This document shows, one piece after another, positions 33,572 through 42,249 of a stretch of DNA of 64,000 bases. The DNA is taken from NCBI GenBank assembly GCA_031414695.1, contig JANNWG010000007.1, positions 18,903 through 82,902 on the forward strand, written 5' to 3'. Made by a program: the position numbers and the translations under genes. Position 1 is the stretch's first letter, and each line of letters opens with the position of its first letter. The DNA comes from UKL13-2 sp031414695 (GTDB taxonomy: Bacteria > Pseudomonadota > Gammaproteobacteria > Burkholderiales > Usitatibacteraceae). The notes beneath the pieces were generated by a model that worked only from the letters and a program-made list of their open reading frames with translations, did no database searches and was not told the origin of the DNA.

Positions 33572-34399
33572 ATGAACTTACTAAATAAACTCCGTGGCTT
33601 TATGGCTGTGATTCGATTTGAAAATAGATTTCAGCTAGTTTTTAGCCGACTGTTTTTTCAATCTCCAATTGACGTCTACCGTTTCCAAGGCCTCGACATT
33701 CTAGTAGATCATAGCGGAGGCGACGCGAACGGCATACGTGCCTGTCTCACTACCAACATGTACAGAAGTTATGTTCAGCAAATGAAGCTGCCGAAATCAG
33801 GAGCAATTGTTGTCGATATTGGCGCAAATGCTGGCGGCTGCTCGCTATTGCTACTATCGGAAGGAGTTGTTCCTGCCACCATAGCTGCGGTAGAACTTAA
33901 TCCCAGCACCTGCCATAGACTTACTTTTAATCTGATGCGAAATTTTCCAACGACAATCGTTACAGTAGTAAATGCTGGGATATCGGGAAACCGTGGTGAA
34001 GCCGTGTTGCAATTGGGCGCCGGCGGATCAGGCGACTCCCTCTTTGGGAACACAACAGCACTTACCGAGGGTAATCAGGTTTGTGTAAAGCTATTGACGT
34101 ACGATGACTTGATCGAGAGGCATATCGGCGATCGTCATGTTGATCTCTGCAAAATGGACATTGAGGGCTCAGAGTGGGATATTTTCTTTAGCACACACTG
34201 CGCACGAATTATTCAGTGCAAGAATATTTTGATGGAGGTCCATCCCAGGACAGGGCATGCACTTAGCGAGATTTTAACAAAGATAGAGTCATATGGTTTC
34301 TCGTTGCAGCCACAATTGAAAATTGATGACGTTTATTGGTTCAAACGAGTTTCAACTGCAAATTTACAGACTGAAATTAGAATGGTTGCGGCGCATTAA
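33572..34399 (+). CDS. FkbM-family methyltransferase
   Basis: This is a 275-residue SAM-dependent methyltransferase from the ATG at 33572, preceded by AGGAAGAGG at a 6-7 base spacing. An ATG at 33551 inside the polymerase gene is possible but less well placed. SAM-binding motifs are IVVDIGANAGGCSLLLLSEG and IAAVELNPSTCHRL; KMDIEGSEWDIF is the FkbM hallmark. It probably O-methylates a sugar of the polysaccharide. Confidence 0.9.
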   Translation: MNLLNKLRGFMAVIRFENRFQLVFSRLFFQSPIDVYRFQGLDILVDHSGGDANGIRACLTTNMYRSYVQQMKLPKSGAIVVDIGANAGGCSLLLLSEGVVPATIAAVELNPSTCHRLTFNLMRNFPTTIVTVVNAGISGNRGEAVLQLGAGGSGDSLFGNTTALTEGNQVCVKLLTYDDLIERHIGDRHVDLCKMDIEGSEWDIFFSTHCARIIQCKNILMEVHPRTGHALSEILTKIESYGFSLQPQLKIDDVYWFKRVSTANLQTEIRMVAAH

Positions 34400-34627
34400 G
34401 CAACCCGAGAAATGCAGTGCTTTTCAACGACAAACTTTCGTGAAATGGCATCCTTTGATTGCATTTGAGAAATTAACCAATCTAGCGGAGATCACGGTAA
34501 CAAGTTATCAGGCTCGACATGTACATATTGCCGCTCTTATTATTTGACCCGCTTGCTAGCGGGACGCTCGCACACTCACATAATTCACTCCTCCTATAAT
34601 TCACTAATTTTTAGGTAGCCCCACTCT
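34400..34627. other. Gap between FkbM and GT4 genes
   Basis: A 228-base gap. It holds a hairpin CCCGC-TTGCTA-GCGGG (34548-34563) without a following T-run and no convincing gene. A short frame reading out of the FkbM gene (to 34547) has no family signal. The gap might be scar tissue of an O-antigen gene exchange. Confidence 0.4.
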
Positions 34628-35878
34628 TTGGACTCACATACAAACCAGATCGCTAACAAAAACCAACTTAACGTTTTGGTATTTTTACATCACTATTTTC
34701 CTGGATACAAATCCGGGGGACCAGTCCGCAGTCTTTCAAACTTAATCGACGAACTAGGTGATCAGGTCAATTTTCTTGTTCTTACTCAAGACCGCGACCT
34801 TGGCGATAGTACGCCTTACCCAAAAATAAAAGTCGACGATTGGGTCACGGTTGGCAAGGCAAAAGTTTACTATTCCAGCTCCAACTCCTTTTTGACACAG
34901 CTCAAGATTCTCCGAAATGTGAACGCAGATCTAATATATCTGAATAGCTTTTTCGATAAGAGCTATACAATCCAGCCTCTTCTAGCGCGCTACCTGCGCC
35001 TAATCCCGAATTGTCCGGTCATACTAGCTCCTAGAGGTGAATTCTCTCCGAATGCGCTACGGCTAAAGTGGTGGAAAAAGAATGCCTACCTGAGACTTGC
35101 AAAGGCCACTAAGCTCGTCGCCGGCATTACATGGCATGCATCTAGCCAACTTGAGGCCGACGACATTGCTCGTGAATTTACGGACGTGAGCAATAGAATT
35201 GCGATTGCTGGTGTCGTTGCAAAATCGCATCACGAAGCCAAGGATTCAACGCGGATTATGATTCATACGCAGCGCGCGCCAGGCGCGCCTCTACGGTTGC
35301 TATTTGTCTCCCGGATTAGTCCTATGAAAAATCTGGCTTTTGCACTACGAGTACTGGCAAGTGTGAAGGCTTCCGTTGAATTTGATATCGTAGGACCAAT
35401 TGGTGACGAAGCATACTGGCGCCAATGCCAACTATTGATTTCGCAACTTCCATCAAATGTCTCAGCTCGGTATCAAGGACCTATTTCACCTTCGTTGGTT
35501 GGTTCAACAATGTCTTCGCATGACTTATTCTTTTTTCCAACTCTTGGAGAAAATTTTGGTCATGTGATTGCTGAAGCACTGCTTGCTGGCACGCCGGCTT
35601 TAATCGCGACGACAACGCCGTGGCGCAGCCTCGAGGACTCTGGCGCGGGTTGGGATATACCGCTCGACGCAAAGGACGCCTTTGTAACGCGAATTGATGA
35701 GTGCTTTAACATGCCACCAGATAAATATCTGGCGCTGAGGGAAAGCACGCTCGCTTTCGCAAAATTGCGTCTTTCCGATCCCAAGACATCGGAAGAAACG
35801 CTTCAGATGTTTAGGAATGCTGTTGCTGTTGCAATCGGAACCATGCAAAGCAACCAGCATCGGCAACAGTCAGACTAA
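34628..35878 (+). CDS. Family 4 glycosyltransferase
   Basis: This 416-residue protein is read from a TTG at 34628; no in-frame ATG occurs near the N-terminus. The first Rossmann half contains LNVLVFLHHYFPGYKSGGPV (typical of EPS GT4 enzymes). The second has LRLLFVSRISPMKNLAFALR and FFFPTLGENFGHVIAEALLA, the donor-binding GT-B E-x7-E region. It transfers an activated sugar with retention, in the cytoplasm. An AGG at about 34613 is a weak ribosome site, so the exact start is uncertain. Confidence 0.88.
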   Translation: MDSHTNQIANKNQLNVLVFLHHYFPGYKSGGPVRSLSNLIDELGDQVNFLVLTQDRDLGDSTPYPKIKVDDWVTVGKAKVYYSSSNSFLTQLKILRNVNADLIYLNSFFDKSYTIQPLLARYLRLIPNCPVILAPRGEFSPNALRLKWWKKNAYLRLAKATKLVAGITWHASSQLEADDIAREFTDVSNRIAIAGVVAKSHHEAKDSTRIMIHTQRAPGAPLRLLFVSRISPMKNLAFALRVLASVKASVEFDIVGPIGDEAYWRQCQLLISQLPSNVSARYQGPISPSLVGSTMSSHDLFFFPTLGENFGHVIAEALLAGTPALIATTTPWRSLEDSGAGWDIPLDAKDAFVTRIDECFNMPPDKYLALRESTLAFAKLRLSDPKTSEETLQMFRNAVAVAIGTMQSNQHRQQSD

Positions 35879-35937
35879 CTACATGCCACTCGATGCGTCA
35901 TTAGATTGAAGCGATCGGCGGCAATCACCTCCAGATT

Positions 35938-36669
35938 ATGAAAAAACCATATCTTCCAGCTAACAAAATGCTCAGTCAATTTTCCATGCTTGATGGCACA
36001 ATTGAATTCTACGGCAGGGTTCGGTCCGTTTTGAGTCGCGAGTCTATCGTCGTAGACTTTGGGGCTGGGCGTGCGGCGTGGTACGCCGACGGTGATTGGA
36101 CCTATACAAAAACCGTCCGCAACCTGAAGCCAGACGTCGCGCGCTTGATTGCATGCGATATCAATACCGCGGTACTGGAGAACTTAGCTAGCCACCAAAA
36201 CCTCGTAATGTGTGAGGGAATAATTCCTCTCTCCGACGATAGCGTCGATGTACTCATTGCAGACTATGTACTTGAACACGTCGGAAACCCTGCTGCGTTT
36301 TTTTGCGAGGTCGACCGAGTGCTAAAGCCAGGCGGTTACTTTTGCGCAAGGACACCACATACACTCAACTACGTCGCGTTGGCAGCCCGCCTAGTAAAAA
36401 ATTCGCGCCACGCTGCAGTCATTAAGCGACTTCAGCCGGGACGAAAAGAAATCGATGTTTTTCCCACAGCATACAAACTAAATACGATGCGCGCAGTGAG
36501 GGCACTGTGGCGCAAGCAAGAGTGGGAAGACTTCTCATACCTCTATACAAGTGAGCCTCAATACTATTTCGGGTCAAAAGTGATGTACGGTTTTATGTCG
36601 CTTATACATACTTTCTTACCTAGTGCAGTCACTGGAAACCTGTTCATTTTTCTGCGGAAAAAAAAATGA
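35938..36669 (+). CDS. Class I SAM-dependent methyltransferase
   Basis: This 243-residue protein has a SAM motif IVVDFGAGRAAWYADG near 36-51, the acidic LIACDINTAVLENL, and IADYVLEHVGNPAAFFCEVD with RVLKPGGYFCARTPH, the Methyltransf_11 pattern. It probably methylates a sugar or glycan terminus. A methyltransferase next to a polymerase and glycosyltransferases may cap chains, but that is speculation. Confidence 0.85.
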   Translation: MKKPYLPANKMLSQFSMLDGTIEFYGRVRSVLSRESIVVDFGAGRAAWYADGDWTYTKTVRNLKPDVARLIACDINTAVLENLASHQNLVMCEGIIPLSDDSVDVLIADYVLEHVGNPAAFFCEVDRVLKPGGYFCARTPHTLNYVALAARLVKNSRHAAVIKRLQPGRKEIDVFPTAYKLNTMRAVRALWRKQEWEDFSYLYTSEPQYYFGSKVMYGFMSLIHTFLPSAVTGNLFIFLRKKK

Positions 36670-36738
36670 AACGACAGGCTGGAACTTGCAGCGTATTCCG
36701 ATCACTGTCATCTTTCCGCACCACGGAGTAGGCCAAAC

Positions 36739-37596
36739 ATGCGCATCCTGATTCTCGGAGCAACCGGAATGCTTGGACACACACTACTTCGGGTGCTGGC
36801 CGCCCTACCTGACTGTGATACATGGGGAACACTACGCGGCACCGTCGTGCCGACAAAGTTAGCACATGAGGAATCAAGCGCACATCTCATCGATAACTTC
36901 GACGTTGAAGACAATGGCGCTCTTGCTCGCGCATTTTCTATCGCCCAGCCTGATGTAGTCATCAACTGTATTGGTCTCGTGAAACAACTTGCCGGCGCAA
37001 ATGATCCACTGCTTGTCTTACCAATCAATTCTCTCTTGCCGCATAGGCTGGCGCGGCACTGCGCCACTGTTGACGCAAGACTGATCCACATAAGCACCGA
37101 TTGCGTGTTTAATGGCGTAAAGGGCAATTATGTTGAGTCCGATCTTTCCGATGCGGCAGATTTATATGGTAGGTCTAAATTTATTGGCGAAGTGCTGGGC
37201 GCGAATACAATTACGCTGCGAACCTCCATCATAGGCCATGAACTGGCAACAGCTCATAGCCTACTTGAATGGTTCCTTGCGCAGTCGGGGCCTGTAAAAG
37301 GCTTCACCAAGGCATATTTTTCAGGAGTTCCCACTGTAGAGCTTGCAACAATCATCCGTGACCACGTTCTTCCACGGCCGGCATTGAATGGCCTCTACCA
37401 CGTTGCAGCAGCGCGCATCAGCAAATATGATCTACTCAAGCAAGTTGCCGCGATATATCAAAGGGTTGTTGAAATTATTCCTGATGATTCTCTCGTAATT
37501 GATCGATCATTAAATAGCAATCGTTTCAGTGAGGTGACGGGATATACAGCACCAACCTGGTCGGCATTGATTCGAAAAATGCATGATTTCCAGTAA
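36739..37596 (+). CDS. RmlD-like nucleotide-sugar 4-ketoreductase
   Basis: This 285-residue SDR has LILGATGMLGHTLLRVL (nucleotide binding), ISTDCVFNGVKGNYVESD, catalytic LYGRSKFIGE (YxxxK) and FSGVPTVELA. It resembles RmlD/WbvR reductases. It is shorter than the roughly 370-residue two-domain FnlB/Cap5F reductases. Next to an FnlA-like dehydratase and an FnlC-like epimerase it should reduce the UDP-4-keto sugar, and its WbvR-like size favours UDP-L-RhaNAc/L-QuiNAc over UDP-L-FucNAc. Confidence 0.85.
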   Translation: MRILILGATGMLGHTLLRVLAALPDCDTWGTLRGTVVPTKLAHEESSAHLIDNFDVEDNGALARAFSIAQPDVVINCIGLVKQLAGANDPLLVLPINSLLPHRLARHCATVDARLIHISTDCVFNGVKGNYVESDLSDAADLYGRSKFIGEVLGANTITLRTSIIGHELATAHSLLEWFLAQSGPVKGFTKAYFSGVPTVELATIIRDHVLPRPALNGLYHVAAARISKYDLLKQVAAIYQRVVEIIPDDSLVIDRSLNSNRFSEVTGYTAPTWSALIRKMHDFQ

Positions 37597-37616
37597 TGGC
37601 GAGAAAATGAGGATTT

Positions 37617-38627
37617 ATGTTTAACAATAAAGTTTTGCTGATTACAGGCGGCACCGGCTCTTTTGGCAATGCGGTACTCACTCGCTTCTTAAACACAGAT
37701 GTGCGTGAAATAAGAATATTTAGCCGAGATGAAAAAAAGCAGGAGGACATGCGTATTTCCTACAATAACCCTAAATTGAAATTTTATTTAGGTGATGTAA
37801 GGAATCATGAAAGCATTGCTCAAGCGCTCCACGGAGTTGATTTTGTTTTCCATGCGGCGGCACTAAAGCAGGTGCCGTCTTGCGAGTTTTATCCAATGGA
37901 GGCAGTGCGCACTAATATCCTCGGCGCCGAAAATCTAATGAACGCCGCTATCGCGGGCAAAGTCAAAAAGGTCATCGTCCTGAGCACAGATAAAGCTGTA
38001 TATCCCATTAATGCAATGGGCTTATCAAAAGCCATGATGGAAAAGCTCATGGTGGCAAAGTCACGTATGCTGAGTGTCAATGACACGACTCTATGCGCGA
38101 CCCGATATGGCAATGTGATGGCTTCACGGGGCTCCGTTATCCCGCTATTTGTAGATCAAATTAAGCAAGATAAGCCGCTAACGATTACTGATCCGCAAAT
38201 GACGCGATTTCTAATGTCGCTTGAAGACTCGGTAGATCTTGTTTTGTATGGTTTTGAGCACGGTAAGCAAGGCGACTTATTTATTCAAAAATCTCCGGCT
38301 TGCACCATTGCCATACTTGCGGAAGCCCTTATACAATTATTCAATAGCAAATCAGAAATTCGAATGATAGGCACAAGGCATGGTGAGAAGTTATATGAAT
38401 CTCTAGTCTCAAGGGAAGAGATGGCTAAAGCGGAAGACCTTGATCGTTACTTCCGCGTACCAGCGGATAATCGCGACCTGAATTACGCCAAATATTTTGT
38501 GGAAGGCGAAGAAAAAATTGCCGCTATGGATGACTACACCTCCCACAATACTGTACGACTAGACGTTGATGGTGTGAAGAAGCTGCTAATGACCCTGCCA
38601 TTTATCCGGAACGAGCTTAATGCTTAA
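37617..38627 (+). CDS. fnlA: UDP-GlcNAc 4,6-dehydratase/5-epimerase (FnlA/WbjB/CapE type)
   Basis: This 336-residue SDR has LLITGGTGSFGNAVLTRFL, FSRDEKKQEDMR and HAAALKQVPSCEFYPMEAVR, with VLSTDKAVYPINAMGLSKAM. The catalytic tyrosine position holds Met (MGLSK), the MxxxK variant described for CapE-type enzymes. It starts the three-enzyme route from UDP-GlcNAc to N-acetyl-L-6-deoxyhexosamines. It is flanked by the reductase (20 bases upstream) and the 2-epimerase (8-base overlap). Confidence 0.92.
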   Translation: MFNNKVLLITGGTGSFGNAVLTRFLNTDVREIRIFSRDEKKQEDMRISYNNPKLKFYLGDVRNHESIAQALHGVDFVFHAAALKQVPSCEFYPMEAVRTNILGAENLMNAAIAGKVKKVIVLSTDKAVYPINAMGLSKAMMEKLMVAKSRMLSVNDTTLCATRYGNVMASRGSVIPLFVDQIKQDKPLTITDPQMTRFLMSLEDSVDLVLYGFEHGKQGDLFIQKSPACTIAILAEALIQLFNSKSEIRMIGTRHGEKLYESLVSREEMAKAEDLDRYFRVPADNRDLNYAKYFVEGEEKIAAMDDYTSHNTVRLDVDGVKKLLMTLPFIRNELNA

Positions 38628-39747
38628 AATCGTCACTGTTGTAGGCACACGCCCAGAAATCATCAAATTGTCGCGCGTCATTGCCGCGTTGGATGAGAAT
38701 TTTGAACATACCCTAGTTCACACTGGTCAAAATTATGACTATGAGTTAAACCAAGTATTTTTTGACGAGCTTGGCATTCGCAAGCCAGATTTTTTCCTAG
38801 AAGCCGCCGGAAAAAATGCTACTGAAACAATTGCAAATGTACTTATTAAGACTGACCAACTGTTTGATTCCGTTCAACCACATGCCCTCCTAATACTTGG
38901 TGACACTAATAGCGCGCTTTGCGCTATTGCAGCTAAGAAAAAGAAGATACCTATATTTCATATGGAAGCAGGTAATAGATCGTTTGATGAACGCGTTCCA
39001 GAAGAAGTAAATCGGCGCATCATCGACCATGTCAGCGACATTAATCTCGTTTATACAGAGCATGCACGAAGATACCTACTAGCGGAGGGGATGGCAGCTG
39101 ATCGTGTACTCAAAACCGGCAGTCCGATGCGCGAAGTTTTAGCTTATTACGCTAAAGATATCGAAAAATCTAATATTCAAACTTCACTAGGTTTAACGAC
39201 ACAGAAATATTTTGTTGTCAGCGCTCATAGAGAAGAGAATGTTGACGATGCTGATAATTTGCAAGCACTTGTCGAAACACTTCATTTATTGAGAGCAACA
39301 TATGCATTACCAATCATTTTTTCTGTTCATCCGCGCACTCATAAACGGCTTCAAGACGCAACAAAATTGGCTCTCCCTGAGGGCGTTGTGTATTCGAAGC
39401 CATTAGGCTTTCTTGATTACATAAAACTACAAAAATCTTCGTTTTGCGTTATCTCAGATAGCGGAACAATTACTGAGGAATCTTCAATTGTTGGCTTTCC
39501 TGCGGTTACCATACGCAACGCACATGAACGCCCTGAAGGCATGGATGCAGGAACACTTGTAATGACAGGCTTAGTGCCTGAAGATATTTTGGCTGCGATT
39601 AAAGCCGTCACCACACAACACTTTACAAATGAAATCCGTATTCCATTAGTCAGTGACTATAACAATCAGCATGTATCAGCACAAGTTGTTAGGCTGATCC
39701 TAAGCTATACCAATTTCGTCAGAAGAGTTGTTTGGCGTCAACGCTAA
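38620..39747 (+). CDS. fnlC: UDP-N-acetyl sugar 2-epimerase (FnlC/WbjD/WecB family)
   Basis: This 375-residue protein has VGTRPEIIKLSRVIAAL, HTGQNYDYELNQVFFDELG, HMEAGNRSFDERVPEEVNRR and VISDSGTITEESSIVGFPAV, the last holding the UDP-binding serine/glutamate residues. The HMEAGNR variant and VFFDELGIRKPDFFLE fit the FnlC subgroup rather than WecB itself. It epimerises C2 to give UDP-L-FucNAc or UDP-L-QuiNAc. Confidence 0.9.
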   Translation: MLKIVTVVGTRPEIIKLSRVIAALDENFEHTLVHTGQNYDYELNQVFFDELGIRKPDFFLEAAGKNATETIANVLIKTDQLFDSVQPHALLILGDTNSALCAIAAKKKKIPIFHMEAGNRSFDERVPEEVNRRIIDHVSDINLVYTEHARRYLLAEGMAADRVLKTGSPMREVLAYYAKDIEKSNIQTSLGLTTQKYFVVSAHREENVDDADNLQALVETLHLLRATYALPIIFSVHPRTHKRLQDATKLALPEGVVYSKPLGFLDYIKLQKSSFCVISDSGTITEESSIVGFPAVTIRNAHERPEGMDAGTLVMTGLVPEDILAAIKAVTTQHFTNEIRIPLVSDYNNQHVSAQVVRLILSYTNFVRRVVWRQR

Positions 39748-39771
39748 ACAACATAATCGTGTCAAACCAAT

Positions 39772-40959
39772 ATGCGCATATTGTTGCTAACCGATTCATT
39801 TCTACCAAACAAAACATCTGTCGCTCGAATGATCAACGAACTCGCTACAGAACTCGTTCGCGGCGGTAATGAGGTAACAGTCATAACCTCTACACAAGAC
39901 ATATCCTCAACCGTAAAAGTTGAGATAAAAAACGGATATAACGTCTGCTATGTCAAGGCTGGAAAAAGTGACCATATCAGCCGAATCAGCAGAGCATTTT
40001 CCGAGATGTTGCTTCCTTTTATTGTTTGGCAAAAGGCCAAGACTGAAATTAGACAAATCAAACCTGAATTAATTGTTTGGTACTCACCCACTATTTTTTG
40101 GGGTTGGCTAGCGTATCGAATCAGCCGAGAATTCAAAGCTTATCGATATCTTATACTGCGCGACATTTTTCCCCGTTGGGCGCTCGATGTCGGGCATATT
40201 AGTAGACTTAATCCGGCATATTGGCTATTTTGTGCATTTGAACAATTTCAATATCAAGTAGCTGATCGGATTGGTGTTCAATCGCCGTCAAACCTAGATT
40301 ATTTTCGCCTTTCTACATCCCTTGCCCCCAAAACTGAAGTCCTTTGGAATTGGGGTGCACTGAGCCAAGATAAGCCTTGTGGCAATAGGTACAGAAAATT
40401 GCTCTCCTTAGAAAATAAAGTTGTTTTTTTTTACGGTGGCAATATGGGCGTTGCACAACGAGTAGATCGTTTACTTAGTTTGGCGGCAAATTTGAGTGAA
40501 GAACGCAGCGTTCACTTTGTGCTAGTAGGTGAAGGCTCTGAGCGCGAACAACTAAAGAAAAACATTGCTGCACGCTCAATCAAAAACATCACCATTCTGC
40601 CGCCAGCGAGTCAAGAAGAATTTAGTGAAATGTTAGCCGAATTTGATGTGGGCATCGTTTTATTGGACCCAATGCTCAGTACGCACAACATACCCGGGAA
40701 ATTAATTAGCTATGCTGCCGCAGGTAAACCGATTCTCGCTGATGTAAACGAAGGCAATGATGTCATAGAGTTACTACGCTCAAATCGTGCTGGACTAACG
40801 TCAGTCAACAATGAATCGCTTTTACTATTAAACGCAAAGCTACTCTTAGAAAATGCTCAGCTGCGATTTGAGCTTGGCACAAACGCATATAGCCTTGCCG
40901 ATAAACTGTTCTCCGCAAGTAGTGCAGCGCTGCAAATAACCAAGTCGCATCGTAGCTAA
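39772..40959 (+). CDS. Family 4 glycosyltransferase (WbuB-like)
   Basis: This 395-residue GT-B enzyme has N-terminal RILLLTDSFLPNKTSVARMI and PELIVWYSPTIFWGWLAYRI, LRDIFPRWALDVG, then FYGGNMGVAQRVDRLLS and HNIPGKLISYAAAGKPILAD. LRDIFPxWALDxG is the signature I associate with WbuB, which transfers L-FucNAc or L-QuiNAc. Sitting directly after the three genes that make such a donor, the assignment is well supported by context. Confidence 0.88.
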   Translation: MRILLLTDSFLPNKTSVARMINELATELVRGGNEVTVITSTQDISSTVKVEIKNGYNVCYVKAGKSDHISRISRAFSEMLLPFIVWQKAKTEIRQIKPELIVWYSPTIFWGWLAYRISREFKAYRYLILRDIFPRWALDVGHISRLNPAYWLFCAFEQFQYQVADRIGVQSPSNLDYFRLSTSLAPKTEVLWNWGALSQDKPCGNRYRKLLSLENKVVFFYGGNMGVAQRVDRLLSLAANLSEERSVHFVLVGEGSEREQLKKNIAARSIKNITILPPASQEEFSEMLAEFDVGIVLLDPMLSTHNIPGKLISYAAAGKPILADVNEGNDVIELLRSNRAGLTSVNNESLLLLNAKLLLENAQLRFELGTNAYSLADKLFSASSAALQITKSHRS

Positions 40960-41062
40960 TTACACTATTTATTTCTCTAAAGTCACTGCTCTTGCCATAT
41001 GCTCTAAACCTCCCCACTTAGAAATACTGACGCAGCGTTACATTCTCCTAAAAAAAATATTT

Positions 41063-42070
41063 ATGAAAATCCTTATCACCGGCGCAGCCGGCTTCATCGG
41101 CCACTTTTTATCATTACGCTTGCTAGCACGGGGGGATACCGTCATCGGCGTCGATAATCTTAATAATTATTATGATGTCACACTCAAAAAGGCGCGTTTG
41201 GCGAAGCTTACGTCACATGCAAATTTTACGTTTGTAAAGTCCGATATCGCGGACCGCACCGCGATGACTTCGCTTTTTTCAGATAACAAATTTGATGTTG
41301 TGGTCAATCTGGCTGCTCAGGCAGGTGTGCGTTATTCGATTGAAAATCCACACGCCTATATTGATGCAAATATCGTTGGCTTCCTCAATATTCTTGAAGG
41401 CTGCCGTCATCAGGGTGTGCCTAATTTATTATTTGCCTCTTCCAGCTCCGTCTATGGTGCGAATACCGCCCTACCCTTTGCTGAGTCGCATACGGTTGAC
41501 CATCCTGTCGCATTGTATGCCGCCACAAAAAAGGCCAATGAGTTGATGGCGCATAGTTACGCGAGTTTGTATCATCTACCCTGTACAGGCTTACGCTTTT
41601 TTACAGTGTATGGTCCTTGGGGTAGGCCGGATATGGCACTATTTTTATTTACCAAATCCATTCTCGCAGGGGAAGCGATTAACGTTTTTAATAATGGCGA
41701 TATGGTGCGAGATTTCACCTATGTGGATGACATTGTCGAAGGCATTTTGCGTCTGGTTGATCACCCCGCCACGCCCGACCCAACTTGGTCTGGCGATATC
41801 CCCAATCCCGCTACTAGCTATGCGCCCTATAGGCTATACAATATTGGCAATAGCGAGCCTGTGCCGTTAATGCGTTATATCAACGCGCTTGAGGCCGCCC
41901 TAGGCAAAAAAGCCACCATGAATATGATGCCCATGCAGCCCGGGGATGTTCGTGCTACGGCAGCGGACGTGTCGCGGTTAAAGGCTGATGTTGATTTCCA
42001 ACCAAATACTAGCGTCGAAGATGGTGTCTCTAGATTTGTGGATTGGTATCGCAATTATTACCACGTCTAA
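41063..42070 (+). CDS. UDP-glucuronate 4-epimerase-like SDR
   Basis: This 335-residue SDR begins MKILITGAAGFIGHFLSLRL and has VIGVDNLNNYYDVTLKKARL, LAAQAGVRYSIENPHAYIDA, catalytic ALYAATKKANE and FFTVYGPWGRPDMALFLFTK. These are characteristic of UDP-GlcA 4-epimerases (Cap1J/LpsL), which make UDP-galacturonate. No UDP-glucose dehydrogenase is in the window, and the adjacent dehydrogenase looks TviB-like, so the acidic donor may be a UDP-HexNAcA instead. Confidence 0.88.
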   Translation: MKILITGAAGFIGHFLSLRLLARGDTVIGVDNLNNYYDVTLKKARLAKLTSHANFTFVKSDIADRTAMTSLFSDNKFDVVVNLAAQAGVRYSIENPHAYIDANIVGFLNILEGCRHQGVPNLLFASSSSVYGANTALPFAESHTVDHPVALYAATKKANELMAHSYASLYHLPCTGLRFFTVYGPWGRPDMALFLFTKSILAGEAINVFNNGDMVRDFTYVDDIVEGILRLVDHPATPDPTWSGDIPNPATSYAPYRLYNIGNSEPVPLMRYINALEAALGKKATMNMMPMQPGDVRATAADVSRLKADVDFQPNTSVEDGVSRFVDWYRNYYHV

Positions 42071-42136
42071 TGTCGCGAAATAGCGCCGTATCATTGCATT
42101 GGTATAGTTCAATACCGTATCAATAATCACAATAAA

Positions 42137-42210
42137 TAAAAGCCGTTTATCTACGGTTATTTTCAAGGTAAAATTCCTGAAAACGCCCGTCTAATGGCGA
42201 GTTTCACGAT
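42137..42210 (+). repeat. Dispersed imperfect palindrome, copy B
   Basis: CCGTTTATCTACGGTTATTT at 42143, then TTC, a short spacer and CCTGAAAACGCCCGTCTAAT with GGCGAGTTTCACG. It matches copy D (reverse complement) over most of its length and copies A and E at both arms. It lies in the gap before the TviB-like gene. Confidence 0.6.
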
Positions 42211-42249
42211 TTAATCATAAGCAATACTATTCGCAACAGGGAGCGTATT

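Noticed and set aside
34323..34547. 74-codon frame overlapping the end of the FkbM gene
   Set aside because: Half lies inside a confident gene in another frame, and the rest has no family signal or ribosome site.
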